From Eubacterium xylanophilum ATCC 35991 (lineage in GTDB: Bacteria; Bacillota; Clostridia; Lachnospirales; Lachnospiraceae): 64,000 nt of DNA. Under the pieces are notes generated by a model. It searched no databases, was not told where the DNA came from, and was given only the letters and a program-made list of their open reading frames with translations. Position numbers and translations under genes: made by a program. The DNA lies in the NCBI RefSeq assembly GCF_000518685.1, contig NZ_JAEB01000015.1:16140-80139 (forward strand), read 5' to 3'. Below, piece by piece: positions 9,179 through 17,582 of this stretch. Each line of letters opens with the position of its first letter. Positions within the stretch are counted from its first letter, which is position 1.

Positions 9179-10258
9179 CTAATCTATTATATTACCATCT
9201 TTTATATTAAACTTCTTCTTGATATTCAACTCCTGTTCTATAAACTCAACAAGTCCGGTACAGGTTATTATCGTCTGCACACCTTTTATACTCTCAAGAA
9301 GATAATTCTGTCTGTTTCTATCAAGCTCCGATAACACATCGTCCAACAAAAGAATTGGCTTCTCTCCTGTCTTCTCCTCAAGTATACTAATTTCAGTAAG
9401 TTTGAGGGACAATGCTCCGGTTCGTTGTTGTCCTCTTGAACCATAAACTCTCAGATCATTTTTATTTGAAATAAATGATATATCATCTCTGTGAGGTCCA
9501 ACATTGCTTGTTTTGGTAAACAAATCTTTTTTTTCGCTCATCAGAAGATTCATCTCAAATGATTCTGTAGTCACATTTGGTTCATACTTGACATCGATAG
9601 TTTCTCTGCCACCAGTCAACTTCTCATATATTTCTTTGATATGACCATTTACCTTTTCTATGAACTCTTGCCTGGCCTTTATAATATAGCTTCCATACTC
9701 CAAAAACTGAGCATTCCATACATCCAAAGTGTCGAGAAGCTCCGGTATATCACCGATTTGTTTGAGCAGATTATTTCTCTTCTTAAGCACATTCTTGTAA
9801 TTTGTCAAATTATAAAGATATAATTTATCCAGCTGACAAATCTCCATATCTATGAACCTTCGCCTTGCCTCCGGACCATCTTGAATAATCGATAAATCCT
9901 CAGGTGAGAAGAAAACAACATTGGATATTCCCAAAATATCTCCAATTTTTCGGGCGGGAATTCCGTCAAGGGCTACTCCCTTAGTCTTATTCTTCTTGAG
10001 ATGTATATCAATTCTATGTCTGATATCATTTTTCTTGATTATCATTCTCAAATGTGCTTCATCCTTGCCAAAGTTAATCATCTGCCTATCCTTACTACCC
10101 TTATGTGACCTAGTAGTAGAACACAGATAAATAGCCTCGAGAATGTTGGTCTTTCCCTGACCATTATCCCCATATATCACATTTGTCTCACTGTCAAATT
10201 CAAAAAGCTCTCTCTCATAATTTCTAAAAGAATCCAACTCAATTGATTCTATGATCAT
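9179..10258 (-). CDS. recF: DNA replication and repair protein RecF
   Basis: 359 residues of the SMC-like RecF ATPase that loads RecA at single-strand gaps. Walker A is YGDNGQGKTNILEAI near residue 33, the signature region is YGSRGQQRTGALSLKL, and Walker B is KPILLLDDVLSELD. Its ATG overlaps the end of yaaA by 4 nt (ATGA), so the two are translationally coupled. It sits in the conserved dnaN-yaaA-recF-gyrB order. Confidence 0.97.
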   Translation of the reverse strand: MIIESIELDSFRNYERELFEFDSETNVIYGDNGQGKTNILEAIYLCSTTRSHKGSKDRQMINFGKDEAHLRMIIKKNDIRHRIDIHLKKNKTKGVALDGIPARKIGDILGISNVVFFSPEDLSIIQDGPEARRRFIDMEICQLDKLYLYNLTNYKNVLKKRNNLLKQIGDIPELLDTLDVWNAQFLEYGSYIIKARQEFIEKVNGHIKEIYEKLTGGRETIDVKYEPNVTTESFEMNLLMSEKKDLFTKTSNVGPHRDDISFISNKNDLRVYGSRGQQRTGALSLKLTEISILEEKTGEKPILLLDDVLSELDRNRQNYLLESIKGVQTIITCTGLVEFIEQELNIKKKFNIKDGNIID

Positions 10259-10470
10259 ATTCTTTTATTAACCTTTACTTGATTTCCTTCTAACTCGAAA
10301 ACGTCGCCCTCTCTGAGCTTCTTCCCTCGCCTATACTCAACTTCGCCATTGACCATTACAAGACCGTCTTCGATAATAAACTTGGCATCTACCCCTGAGC
10401 CTACCAACCCGGCTAGTTTAAGAGCCTGGCCAAGCTTAATATACTCATCTTTGATATATATATTGTCCAT
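10255..10470 (-). CDS. yaaA: S4-domain RNA-binding protein YaaA
   Basis: 71 residues forming one S4 RNA-binding domain (LGQALKLAGLVGSGVDAK, MVNGEVEYRRGKKLREGD). This small protein is conserved between dnaN and recF in Firmicutes; a role in ribosome assembly has been proposed in B. subtilis. The spacing to dnaN is 13 nt, and its end overlaps recF by 4 nt. Confidence 0.92.
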   Translation of the reverse strand: MDNIYIKDEYIKLGQALKLAGLVGSGVDAKFIIEDGLVMVNGEVEYRRGKKLREGDVFELEGNQVKVNKRI

Positions 10471-10483
10471 TCTATTCTCCTAA

Positions 10484-11581
10484 CTAATCAATTTTTACTG
10501 GAAGAATCATGTATATATAACTATTTTCATCCTTGATGAAACAAGGTGATTTGGCATTGCAGAAGTAAAGATCTACATACTCATCATCTATTACTTTCAA
10601 TGCATCTATGAAAAACTTAGGATCAAATCCGATTCTCAGATCCTTACCCTCTTTTTCAATTACAATATTCTCATCCATAGAACCTATCTTAGTATTCATC
10701 TCCATCTTGATCTCATTGCCAACGATGTTCATGATTACTGGCTTATTCTCACTCTCTCTGAGAAGAAGTGTGGCTCTGTCAATACTCTCCAAAAGCTCTC
10801 TTTTGGAAACTTTTACCTTAATCTCATAGTCATTATTGATCATCTGATTGACATTATAGAAGTTACCCTCGATAAGTCTGGATATGATGATGATATTAGG
10901 AATCTCAAACAAAACATGATTATTGGTAAAGTAGATCTCTACCTCATCATCTATTCCACCATTCAATATCTTAACAACCTCGTTGAGAGTTTTTCCCGGA
11001 ATAACAGACTTGATATCATCAAAACTCTCTTTGAGACTATTATTTCTGATGGAAGCTCTGTGAAGATCAAGAGAAGTAATCTTGATATTGTCTCCGCTGA
11101 TTTCAAAAAGCTCACCTGTATATATCTTATTGCTCTCATTGTTTGAAATCGAGAAAATAGTCTGCTTAATCATTTCTCTGAGAGTAAACTGAGATATTGT
11201 TATCTTATTGGATTTATCGATTGTAGGCAGCAATGGAAACTCCTCATGATCCATTCCCATGATGTTGAACTTGGATTTTCCACAGAAAATAAGAATATTG
11301 TTGTTCTCATCTGCCTCGAATGACAAACTTTCATTAGGGAGTTTTCTTATAATGTCAAATAACATCTTGGCATTAACCAATATAATTCCCTTCTCCTCAA
11401 TACTAGCTTCAAATCTAGCTTCTATACCGAGAGACATATCATTGGTTGTAAGTTTGATACTATCATCCAATGTCTCTATCACAACACATTCAAGTACTGG
11501 CATAGTAGTTTTGCTTGGTACTGCTTTAAGAACTATATCCAGAGAATTGTTAATGTCATTTTTGTTACATGTAAACTTCAT
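10484..11581 (-). CDS. dnaN: DNA polymerase III beta sliding clamp
   Basis: 365 residues, three clamp folds. Start MKFTCNKNDINNSLDIVLKA with GAAAGGAG upstream; C-terminal YIYMILPVKID matches the family's closing IMPMR-type end. The ring-shaped dimer holds the replicative polymerase on DNA and docks clamp-binding proteins. It lies 254 bp downstream of dnaA, the gap holding the origin candidate. Confidence 0.97.
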   Translation of the reverse strand: MKFTCNKNDINNSLDIVLKAVPSKTTMPVLECVVIETLDDSIKLTTNDMSLGIEARFEASIEEKGIILVNAKMLFDIIRKLPNESLSFEADENNNILIFCGKSKFNIMGMDHEEFPLLPTIDKSNKITISQFTLREMIKQTIFSISNNESNKIYTGELFEISGDNIKITSLDLHRASIRNNSLKESFDDIKSVIPGKTLNEVVKILNGGIDDEVEIYFTNNHVLFEIPNIIIISRLIEGNFYNVNQMINNDYEIKVKVSKRELLESIDRATLLLRESENKPVIMNIVGNEIKMEMNTKIGSMDENIVIEKEGKDLRIGFDPKFFIDALKVIDDEYVDLYFCNAKSPCFIKDENSYIYMILPVKID

Positions 11582-11639
11582 CTTGTTAAAAACTCCTTTC
11601 AGTGTAAATCATATATATAAATATATATAAAAGTAGTAG

Positions 11640-11835
11640 TATATAGTAATAGTAGCTGTTAATTTGTTAAAAACCCCAACTAAACCAGCAATAGTCGAAA
11701 AAACTGGAGTCAAAAACTATATCAATTATATATCAATAGATTATCAATAATTGTTAAAAACTTATCAAATCCAAATTTAACTTTTTATAGTTAACATATA
11801 ACTGACATCAATTAACAGATGTTATTGACAAAATG
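11640..11835. other. Candidate oriC unwinding region (dnaA-dnaN intergenic)
   Basis: Very AT-rich. TATCAAT occurs at 11720, 11731 and 11742, exactly 11 bp apart, and TATCAAA follows at 11763, two turns on. Such helically phased AT-rich repeats resemble DNA-unwinding elements. A TTATTGACA 9-mer (11822-11830) lies beside the dnaA stop, and two more boxes lie in the dnaA 3' end. The position next to dnaA matches bipartite Firmicute origins. The origin call is inference. Confidence 0.6.
11822..11830 (+). promoter_or_regulatory. DnaA-box-like 9-mer TTATTGACA
   Basis: Differs from the standard TTATCCACA at two positions but equals the 9-mer recurring in the dnaA 3' end, upstream of dnaA and in the 46.7-46.9 kb cluster. 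Confidence 0.5.
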
Positions 11836-13218
11836 TTAATTATTATTAGGATTAATCTTTTTAATTATAATATCTATCTCATTTTTTAGTTTTTCATCGG
11901 TCTTAATAAGCTCACGAATCTTGTCACGACCGTTAATAACTGTTCCATGTGTCTTATTTCCGAGGATTTTTCCAATGTTGGTTGTCGATAAGTCTGTCAA
12001 TAACCCTGATAAGTACATGACAATATGTCTTGGACGAGCTATGTACTCTGTTCTTTTGTTGGAATAAATATCCTCTTCGGAAATATTGTAGTGATCCGCA
12101 ACCACTTTGACAATATACTCAACAGTTATCTCATTGCTCTTATTAGAAACAATGATATCGCTAAGTGCTTCTTCGACCTCACTGAGGGTAAGGTCTTTTT
12201 TAAAGTGGGATACTACAAAAACCATCTTGTTATGAGCACCAATGAGGTCTCGAATGTTGTCATTGATATTTTTCGCTATATAATCAAGAACAAATTCTTC
12301 GAGTTTGACGCTCTGCTTTTCCTGAATATTTCTTAGGATGGCAATATTAGTCTCATAACTAGGTGGCTGGATATCGATAGGAAGTCCGGATACAAAACGA
12401 GACTTGTATCTGTTATCCAATTCCTTCATATCCTTTGGAGGCTTATCACTGGATATAACTATCTGTTTGTTCTGATCTGAGAGATAGTTAAATGTGTTGA
12501 AGAATTCAACCTGTGTAGCTTCCTTACCTATTATATATTGTATGTCGTCGATGAGTAAAACATCAACATCTCGAAATTTGCTTCTTAGATTTGCTGTTGC
12601 AGTGGAATCCTTTTCCTTATTATTTCTTATTGCCTCTACAACTTGGTTAGTAAAATCTTCTCCTGTTACATATAATACCTTTAGTTCAGGGTTGTTCATT
12701 ATTATATGTCTTGCAATGGAGTGCATCAAGTGAGTTTTTCCAAGTCCAGGACTACTGTATAGGAAAAGTGGATTATATACCTGGGAAGTTGGAGATTCGG
12801 CAACTGCAAGTGATGCGGAGTAGGCCATGAGATTGTTATCACTGGCTACAAAGTTATCAAATGAGTTTCCAGATGATAGGAAAGGATACTGGGCTTTGAT
12901 AATACTGGACCTGTCTGACGAATCTGATGAATTGTCAACTTGAACAGTTATATCCTGCTTATAGATGAAGTCTACACTGTATCTCTTACCAAGAACTTCT
13001 TCAATTGCCACTTCAATGAAGGAAGTATAATTATTCTTGATGACACCTAGAACTGCATTCTGTTTTTCTTTGTCAACTGATAGAATAACAGTGTCACCTT
13101 CCTCTTTGTATACCTCAAGAGGTTTGATAAATGTTCTGAATACAGGACCACTTACAAAATCTTGACTATCTATATAAGCGATAATATCGTTCCATTTTGA
13201 TTTTACATCTGAAATCAT
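11836..13218 (-). CDS. dnaA: Chromosomal replication initiator DnaA (divergent DNA-binding motif)
   Basis: 460 residues with the normal order: N-terminal interaction domain (1-90), a short serine-rich linker (95-105), AAA+ ATPase with Walker A SSPGLGKTHLMHS near 155-167 and Walker B DVDVLLIDDIQYI, then the helix-turn-helix domain IV. Domain IV is unusual: ARPRHIVMYLSGLLT is normal, but the near-invariant GGRDHTTV motif reads GNKTHGTV (residues 420-427), so Asp is replaced by Thr and the first Thr by Gly. The box VII region also differs (DNRYKSRF where EDRLRSRF is usual). It is the only dnaA in the window and sits at the dnaA-dnaN-recF-gyrBA locus, so it should be the working initiator. A coding-strand pair TTATTGACA, GAC, TTATCGACA lies in its 3' end (11983-12003). 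Confidence 0.95.
   Translation of the reverse strand: MISDVKSKWNDIIAYIDSQDFVSGPVFRTFIKPLEVYKEEGDTVILSVDKEKQNAVLGVIKNNYTSFIEVAIEEVLGKRYSVDFIYKQDITVQVDNSSDSSDRSSIIKAQYPFLSSGNSFDNFVASDNNLMAYSASLAVAESPTSQVYNPLFLYSSPGLGKTHLMHSIARHIIMNNPELKVLYVTGEDFTNQVVEAIRNNKEKDSTATANLRSKFRDVDVLLIDDIQYIIGKEATQVEFFNTFNYLSDQNKQIVISSDKPPKDMKELDNRYKSRFVSGLPIDIQPPSYETNIAILRNIQEKQSVKLEEFVLDYIAKNINDNIRDLIGAHNKMVFVVSHFKKDLTLSEVEEALSDIIVSNKSNEITVEYIVKVVADHYNISEEDIYSNKRTEYIARPRHIVMYLSGLLTDLSTTNIGKILGNKTHGTVINGRDKIRELIKTDEKLKNEIDIIIKKINPNNN
11983..12003 (-). promoter_or_regulatory. Pair of DnaA-box-like 9-mers inside dnaA
   Basis: On the minus strand TTATTGACA, a 3-bp spacer and TTATCGACA. They lie within codons for domain IV, close to the candidate unwinding region. 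Confidence 0.45.
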
Positions 13219-13373
13219 AAAAAAACCTACCTAACTTACTTAGAATTCAATTTAAAGCTAATTTGGACATTCTAAGTACAAATCATACACTACCATTTTA
13301 ACTCAAAATCACAATTTTTTCAATGGAATTTTGAAAAAGTTGTCAATAATTGTAGGAATTTTGAAAAAAACAC
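13219..13373. other. dnaA-rpmH intergenic region, second origin-side segment
   Basis: AT-rich divergent region. It holds one DnaA-box-like TGTCAATAA (13341-13349), a CTTAGAAT/ATTCTAAG inverted repeat upstream of dnaA (about 13239-13276), and GGAATTTTGAAAAA twice on either side of the box (13325 and 13355). No canonical TTATCCACA box is seen. It probably carries the dnaA promoter and part of a bipartite origin. Confidence 0.5.
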
Positions 13374-13402
13374 TTGACTAATTGTCAAAATCTATCTATA
13401 AT
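13374..13402 (+). promoter_or_regulatory. Promoter of rpmH
   Basis: TTGACT, a 17-bp spacer and TATAAT (13397-13402), 40 bp before the rpmH start. Confidence 0.85.
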
Positions 13403-13442
13403 GAGGTTTGATACGGATTTCTTTAAGGAGGTGTTAAGAGAC

Positions 13443-13577
13443 ATGAAAATGACATATCAGCCAAAGAAAAGATCAAGATCTAAGGTTCATGGTTTTAGAA
13501 AGAGAATGAGTACTTCAAACGGAAGAAAAGTTCTTGCTAGAAGAAGAGCTAAAGGAAGAAAGAAATTATCTGCATAA
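13443..13577 (+). CDS. rpmH: 50S ribosomal protein L34
   Basis: 44 residues, the standard size of this highly basic large-subunit protein: [18 protein letters not shown], then [20 protein letters not shown]. The start at 13443 follows AAGGAGG by 11 nt; an upstream in-frame ATG coincides with the promoter and is rejected. A terminator-like hairpin separates it from rnpA, so rnpA and later genes may depend on read-through or another promoter. Confidence 0.97.
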   Translation: MKMTYQPKKRSRSKVHGFRKRMSTSNGRKVLARRRAKGRKKLSA

Positions 13578-13594
13578 TTTAGATATATATGTGC

Positions 13595-13622
13595 AAAGTC
13601 ACATTTTGATGTGGCTTTTTCT
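13595..13622 (+). terminator. Terminator or attenuator between rpmH and rnpA
   Basis: AAGTCACAT, loop TTTG, ATGTGGCTT, then a T-rich run. It may reduce rnpA expression relative to rpmH. Confidence 0.7.
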
Positions 13623-13654
13623 TCTTTTTGCTATTATGGGATAGTAGATTTGAG

Positions 13655-13993
13655 ATGAAGAAAAGTTTTGTTAGATTAGGTAGTAATAGCAATTTTCGCC
13701 GGGTTTATCGTTATGGTAAGTCCAAGGCAAACAAGTTACTGGTGATGATAGTTTTGAAGAGGGAAAGCGGTCCCAATAGTTACGGATTTTCTGTTAGTAA
13801 GAAGGTTGGTAACAGTGTTGTGCGTCATCATATCACCAGATTATTGAGAGAATCCGTAAGAGAGTTGGACGCACGTGTGGAGAATAGCTACGATATAGTT
13901 ATAGTTGCCAGGAGTAGTTGTAGTGAATGCGGCTTGAAGGAAATCAAGAGCGCAGTTGAACATTTGTTTAAGATTCATGGTATATTAAAATGA
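13655..13993 (+). CDS. rnpA: Ribonuclease P protein component
   Basis: 112 residues. It binds RNase P RNA and helps mature tRNA 5' ends. Visible motifs are FRRVYRYGKSKANKLLVMIV and the family RNR-like region KVGNSVVRHHITRLLRESVR. The start MKKSFVRLGSN was chosen for agreement with the usual N-terminus; a longer frame begins nine codons earlier, and neither start has a strong ribosome binding site. It overlaps yidD by 4 nt (ATGA). Confidence 0.93.
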   Translation: MKKSFVRLGSNSNFRRVYRYGKSKANKLLVMIVLKRESGPNSYGFSVSKKVGNSVVRHHITRLLRESVRELDARVENSYDIVIVARSSCSECGLKEIKSAVEHLFKIHGILK

Positions 13994-14199
13994 AAAGAAT
14001 ATTTTTGTTTATGATTAGTATATATCGGAAGTTTATATCCCCATTAAAGAGACCTTGTTGCATTTATACCCCTTGTTGTTCTGAGTATGCTTACCAGGCA
14101 ATAACAAAGTATGGTGCTTTGAAAGGTAGTTTTTTGGGTGCGAAGAGAATCTTAAGATGCCATCCTTTTCACGAAGGTGGTTATGATCCGGTACCATGA
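13990..14199 (+). CDS. yidD: Membrane protein insertion efficiency factor YidD
   Basis: 69 residues, with the family core YRKFISPLKRPCCIYTPCCS and the closing LRCHPFHEGGYDPVP. A helper of YidC-dependent membrane insertion, encoded as usual between rnpA and yidC. Extra cysteines (CCIYTPCC against the more usual CRFYPTC) are a mild oddity. Translationally coupled to rnpA. Confidence 0.93.
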   Translation: MKRIFLFMISIYRKFISPLKRPCCIYTPCCSEYAYQAITKYGALKGSFLGAKRILRCHPFHEGGYDPVP

Positions 14200-14245
14200 T
14201 TATAGGTGTAGTAGATAGTTTTAGACAAACGTGGAGGTTTTTATC

Positions 14246-15232
14246 TTGGATATTTTGTATACCATACTTGGTAAAATACTGTATGGAATAGACTATGCTG
14301 TATTTTCAGTATTTGGAATTCACAACATAGGTGTATGTATTATAATATTTACAATTATCATGTATACAATTATGTTTCCTTTGAATTCTAAGCAACAGAA
14401 GTCTTCTAGACTCATGTCAAAAATCAATCCTGAATTGAATGAGATTAAGAAGAAGTATCAGGGAAAAAAAGATAATGACTCTATGGCAAAGATGAATGCT
14501 GAGACCCAGGCTTTGTATGCAAAGTATGGAATATCCCCTATGGGAGGATGTTTACCACTTCTTATTACATTGCCAATCATGTTTGCTCTTTATCAGGTAA
14601 TCAACCCAAATAATGTACATAAGTATGTTCCTGAACTTGCAAAATTTGAGAGTGCTAAGATGTTCCTTGGTTTAAATGTGGGAATTACTCCTATTGAAAA
14701 CTTTAAGGCAATAGGTGGTGTACTTGGTGCATTGGCATTTCTTGTGCCAATTCTTGCAGTGGTATTCCAGTTTTTGAACACTAGGCTTATGCAGAATAAT
14801 ACCAATACTAATTCAGGATCAGAGCAGGATTCTATGGCTCAGAGTATGAAGATGATGAACAACTTTATGCCTCTTATGTCAGGATTTTTCTGTCTCTCAT
14901 TGTCAACAGGAATTGGTATCTACTGGATTATTGGTTCGATTTTTAGATGTGTGCAAGCAGTTATCATCAATAAGCAAGTTGATAGTATTGATATGGATGA
15001 GCTTATTGAGAAAAATAAGGAGAAGGCAGCAGCTAAGAATAAGAAGAGAGAAGAAGCTGTAAAGCAGATGGAGATGTACTCTAAGAAAAAGACAAGTTCG
15101 ATTAGTTCCGTAAGCAGTTATAGTAACCCTTCTAATGATGACAAGGGAAACAGTGATGTTAAGGTGAAGAAAGAGTACAAAAAGGGAAGCATTTCAGGGT
15201 ATGCTAATATGATATCAAATGACAAGAAATAA
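14246..15232 (+). CDS. yidC: Membrane protein insertase YidC/OxaA
   Basis: 328 residues from a TTG start at 14246 with GGAGG 8 nt upstream; the GTG at 14231 overlaps that site. Core motifs MFPLNSKQQKSSRLMSKINP, KYGISPMGGCLPLL and GIGIYWIIGSIF are typical of the five-helix insertase. The C-terminal third after about residue 255 is highly basic (ENKEKAAAKNKKREEA) and should contact ribosomes. It inserts membrane proteins alone or with SecYEG. It is followed 43 nt later by jag. Confidence 0.95.
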   Translation: MDILYTILGKILYGIDYAVFSVFGIHNIGVCIIIFTIIMYTIMFPLNSKQQKSSRLMSKINPELNEIKKKYQGKKDNDSMAKMNAETQALYAKYGISPMGGCLPLLITLPIMFALYQVINPNNVHKYVPELAKFESAKMFLGLNVGITPIENFKAIGGVLGALAFLVPILAVVFQFLNTRLMQNNTNTNSGSEQDSMAQSMKMMNNFMPLMSGFFCLSLSTGIGIYWIIGSIFRCVQAVIINKQVDSIDMDELIEKNKEKAAAKNKKREEAVKQMEMYSKKKTSSISSVSSYSNPSNDDKGNSDVKVKKEYKKGSISGYANMISNDKK

Positions 15233-15275
15233 TTTGTATTGATTCCTTAGATGTAAGGAAGGTGGAGGAAAATCA

Positions 15276-16106
15276 ATGTCAGAATGGATTGAAGTTAGTG
15301 CAAAAACTGTAGAAGAAGCAGTTACAGATGCACTTGTAAAGCTAGAGACAACTAGCGATAATATTGAATATGAGGTAATTGAGAAAGGCACTTCAGGAAT
15401 TCTTGGTCTTGGAAGTAAGCCTGCGATTATTAAGGTTAAGAAGAAAGATAGTGTAGAAGATCTTATCAGAACATTTTTAGATAATCTTTTTGAGAAAATG
15501 AACTTGAATGTAAATGTTGACATGGAGTTTAATGTCGAGGAAAATGCCATGTATATCGAATTAACAGGCGATGACATGGGAGCTCTTATCGGTAAGAGAG
15601 GACAGACACTTGATTCAATTCAGTATCTTACTTCTCTTGTTGTCAACAAAGACAGAGATGATTATTTAAAGATAAAGCTTGATACAGAGAATTATAGAGA
15701 GAGAAGAAAGCAGACTCTCGAAAATTTGGCGAGAAATATGGCTAACAAAGCTAAGAAGTTTAGAAAGCCGGTTGCACTTGAGCCAATGAATCCTTATGAG
15801 AGAAGAATCATTCATGCTACATTGCAGGATAATCCTGATGTTGAGACAAATAGTGAGGGTGAGGATCCATATCGTAAGGTAGTAATCAGAGTAACTAAGG
15901 AATTTGCTGCTACAGCTCCTAGAAGAAACTTCCGTCGCAGAAATAACAATTATGGCGGCAGAGGTGGAAACAGAGGCGGCTATAGAGGCGGTAACAAAGG
16001 TGGTTACAGAAAGAACACTTATAGAAAGAGTTATAAGAGTGATTATAGATCTGATTACAACAATGCTGGTTACAGAAGTAATCATGAAGAGAACAGTGCA
16101 GAGTAA
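15276..16106 (+). CDS. jag: RNA-binding protein Jag/KhpB with RGG-like tail
   Basis: 276 residues: a Jag N-terminal domain (SEWIEVSAKTVEEAVTDAL, GILGLGSKPAIIKV), a KH domain around 90-150 (MGALIGKRGQTLDSIQYLTS), an R3H domain around 155-208 (RERRKQTLENLARNMA, MNPYERRIIHATLQ), then a tail of about 65 residues rich in Arg, Gly, Asn and Tyr (RRNNNYGGRGGNRGGYRGG). The first three parts match KhpB, which with KhpA binds RNA and influences cell elongation and division. The low-complexity tail is not part of the standard family and resembles eukaryotic RGG boxes. Good GGTGGAGG upstream of the ATG. Confidence 0.93.
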   Translation: MSEWIEVSAKTVEEAVTDALVKLETTSDNIEYEVIEKGTSGILGLGSKPAIIKVKKKDSVEDLIRTFLDNLFEKMNLNVNVDMEFNVEENAMYIELTGDDMGALIGKRGQTLDSIQYLTSLVVNKDRDDYLKIKLDTENYRERRKQTLENLARNMANKAKKFRKPVALEPMNPYERRIIHATLQDNPDVETNSEGEDPYRKVVIRVTKEFAATAPRRNFRRRNNNYGGRGGNRGGYRGGNKGGYRKNTYRKSYKSDYRSDYNNAGYRSNHEENSAE

Positions 16107-16126
16107 TTAAGATTTTGACTAGCTTT

Positions 16127-16155
16127 AGGCGTTGCAGATTGGCAGCGCCTTTTTT
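16127..16155 (+). terminator. Terminator after jag
   Basis: AGGCGTTGC, a 6-nt loop, GCAGCGCCT and a run of T. Confidence 0.85.
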
Positions 16156-16179
16156 CAAATTTTGTGGATGAGGAATATT

Positions 16180-17562
16180 ATGTTTAACGAGGACACTATT
16201 GCGGCTATTGCCACCAGTTCTTTGGGTGGAAGTATAAGTATTATAAGAGTTTCTGGAGAAAATGCAGTATCATCTGTTGATGATATTGTTAGTTTTGGTT
16301 CCGGAAAAAAATTGTCCGATATGGAAACACACAGGATAAGCTATGGATTTATAAGGGACAAAGATGGCACTCTCATAGATGAGGTTATAATTCTATTAAT
16401 GCGCGGACCATCAAGCTATACCAGAGAGGATGTAGTAGAAATTCAGTGCCACGGCGGTTCCATGTGTGCGAGACAGATTTTGAGTCTTTTATGCTCCGGC
16501 GGAAAAGTTAGAATAGCCGAGCCAGGAGAATTTACGAAGAGAGCTTTTCTCAACGGTCGAATTGATCTTTCTCAGGCTGAAGCAGTCATGGATGTAATAG
16601 AATCAAAGAGTAATTATTCCCTCAAAAGTGCTGTCAGTCAGCTACATGGCAAGGTCAAAGAAAAAATAATTAATCTAAGAAAAATAGTCCTAGATGATAT
16701 ATCATATATAGAGGCAGCTCTTGATGATCCGGAACATTTTTCTCTGGATGAATTCGATGCCAAGTTTGAAGTAAGGCTCAAAGAATACAGGGATGAGTTG
16801 CAGAAAATAATAGATAATTTCAATAATGGAAGACTTATAAAAGAGGGAATTAATACTGTTATAGTTGGAAAACCAAATGTGGGTAAATCTTCTTTTATGA
16901 ATTCTATTTTAGGTGCGGAAAGAGCGATTGTTACTGATATACCCGGAACTACTAGAGATGTAATTAGAGAAGATGTAGTAATAGGTAATATTCTTCTTCA
17001 CTTGATAGATACAGCTGGAATTCATGATACTGATAATAGAGTTGAAATGATTGGAATAGAAAAGGCGAAGGAACATCTCACAATTGCAGATTTGTGTATA
17101 TTGATACTAGATGGAAGTAGATGTCTTGATGATGAAGATGTAAAGTTAATTAATAATACTAGTAATATGACAAGAATTATATTAATTAACAAAAATGACC
17201 TTGAAACTAAGATAGATTTAGATAAAATTAAAAGTATTACGGATGATGATATCGTAGAGATTTCCGCCAAAAGTGGAAATGGAATAGAGGAATTTGAAAA
17301 TATAATTAAAGAAAAGTTTGATTTAAATGTTCTGTCTTTCAATGATGAAATTTATTTATCAAACCAGAGACAGTTGACACATATAGAAAAAGCAAAGGAA
17401 AGTATAGAGAATGTTATGGTGAGCATGGAAAATATGCTCGGAGAAGATTTTTATACTATTGATTTAATGGATGCTTATACAAGCCTTGGATATGTAATCG
17501 GTGAGAGTGTTGATGATGACTTGATTGATAATATATTCAAAAAGTTCTGTATTGGCAAGTAG
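16180..17562 (+). CDS. mnmE: tRNA modification GTPase MnmE
   Basis: 460 residues. With MnmG it installs the (carboxymethyl)aminomethyl group on wobble U34 of several tRNAs. It has the N-terminal folate-binding domain, helical domain, and an inserted G domain with [28 protein letters not shown] and NKND, ending with the functional CIGK. The start at 16180 ([17 protein letters not shown]) is preceded by GAGG 8 nt upstream; an earlier in-frame ATG falls inside the jag terminator. mnmG follows after 20 nt. Confidence 0.97.
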   Translation: MFNEDTIAAIATSSLGGSISIIRVSGENAVSSVDDIVSFGSGKKLSDMETHRISYGFIRDKDGTLIDEVIILLMRGPSSYTREDVVEIQCHGGSMCARQILSLLCSGGKVRIAEPGEFTKRAFLNGRIDLSQAEAVMDVIESKSNYSLKSAVSQLHGKVKEKIINLRKIVLDDISYIEAALDDPEHFSLDEFDAKFEVRLKEYRDELQKIIDNFNNGRLIKEGINTVIVGKPNVGKSSFMNSILGAERAIVTDIPGTTRDVIREDVVIGNILLHLIDTAGIHDTDNRVEMIGIEKAKEHLTIADLCILILDGSRCLDDEDVKLINNTSNMTRIILINKNDLETKIDLDKIKSITDDDIVEISAKSGNGIEEFENIIKEKFDLNVLSFNDEIYLSNQRQLTHIEKAKESIENVMVSMENMLGEDFYTIDLMDAYTSLGYVIGESVDDDLIDNIFKKFCIGK

Positions 17563-17582
17563 ATGATTATAGGAGAAATGTT

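Noticed and set aside
15666..16158. Overlapping ORFs antisense and out of frame to jag
   Set aside because: Low-complexity shadows of the RGG-like tail; jag has intact domains in the sense frame.
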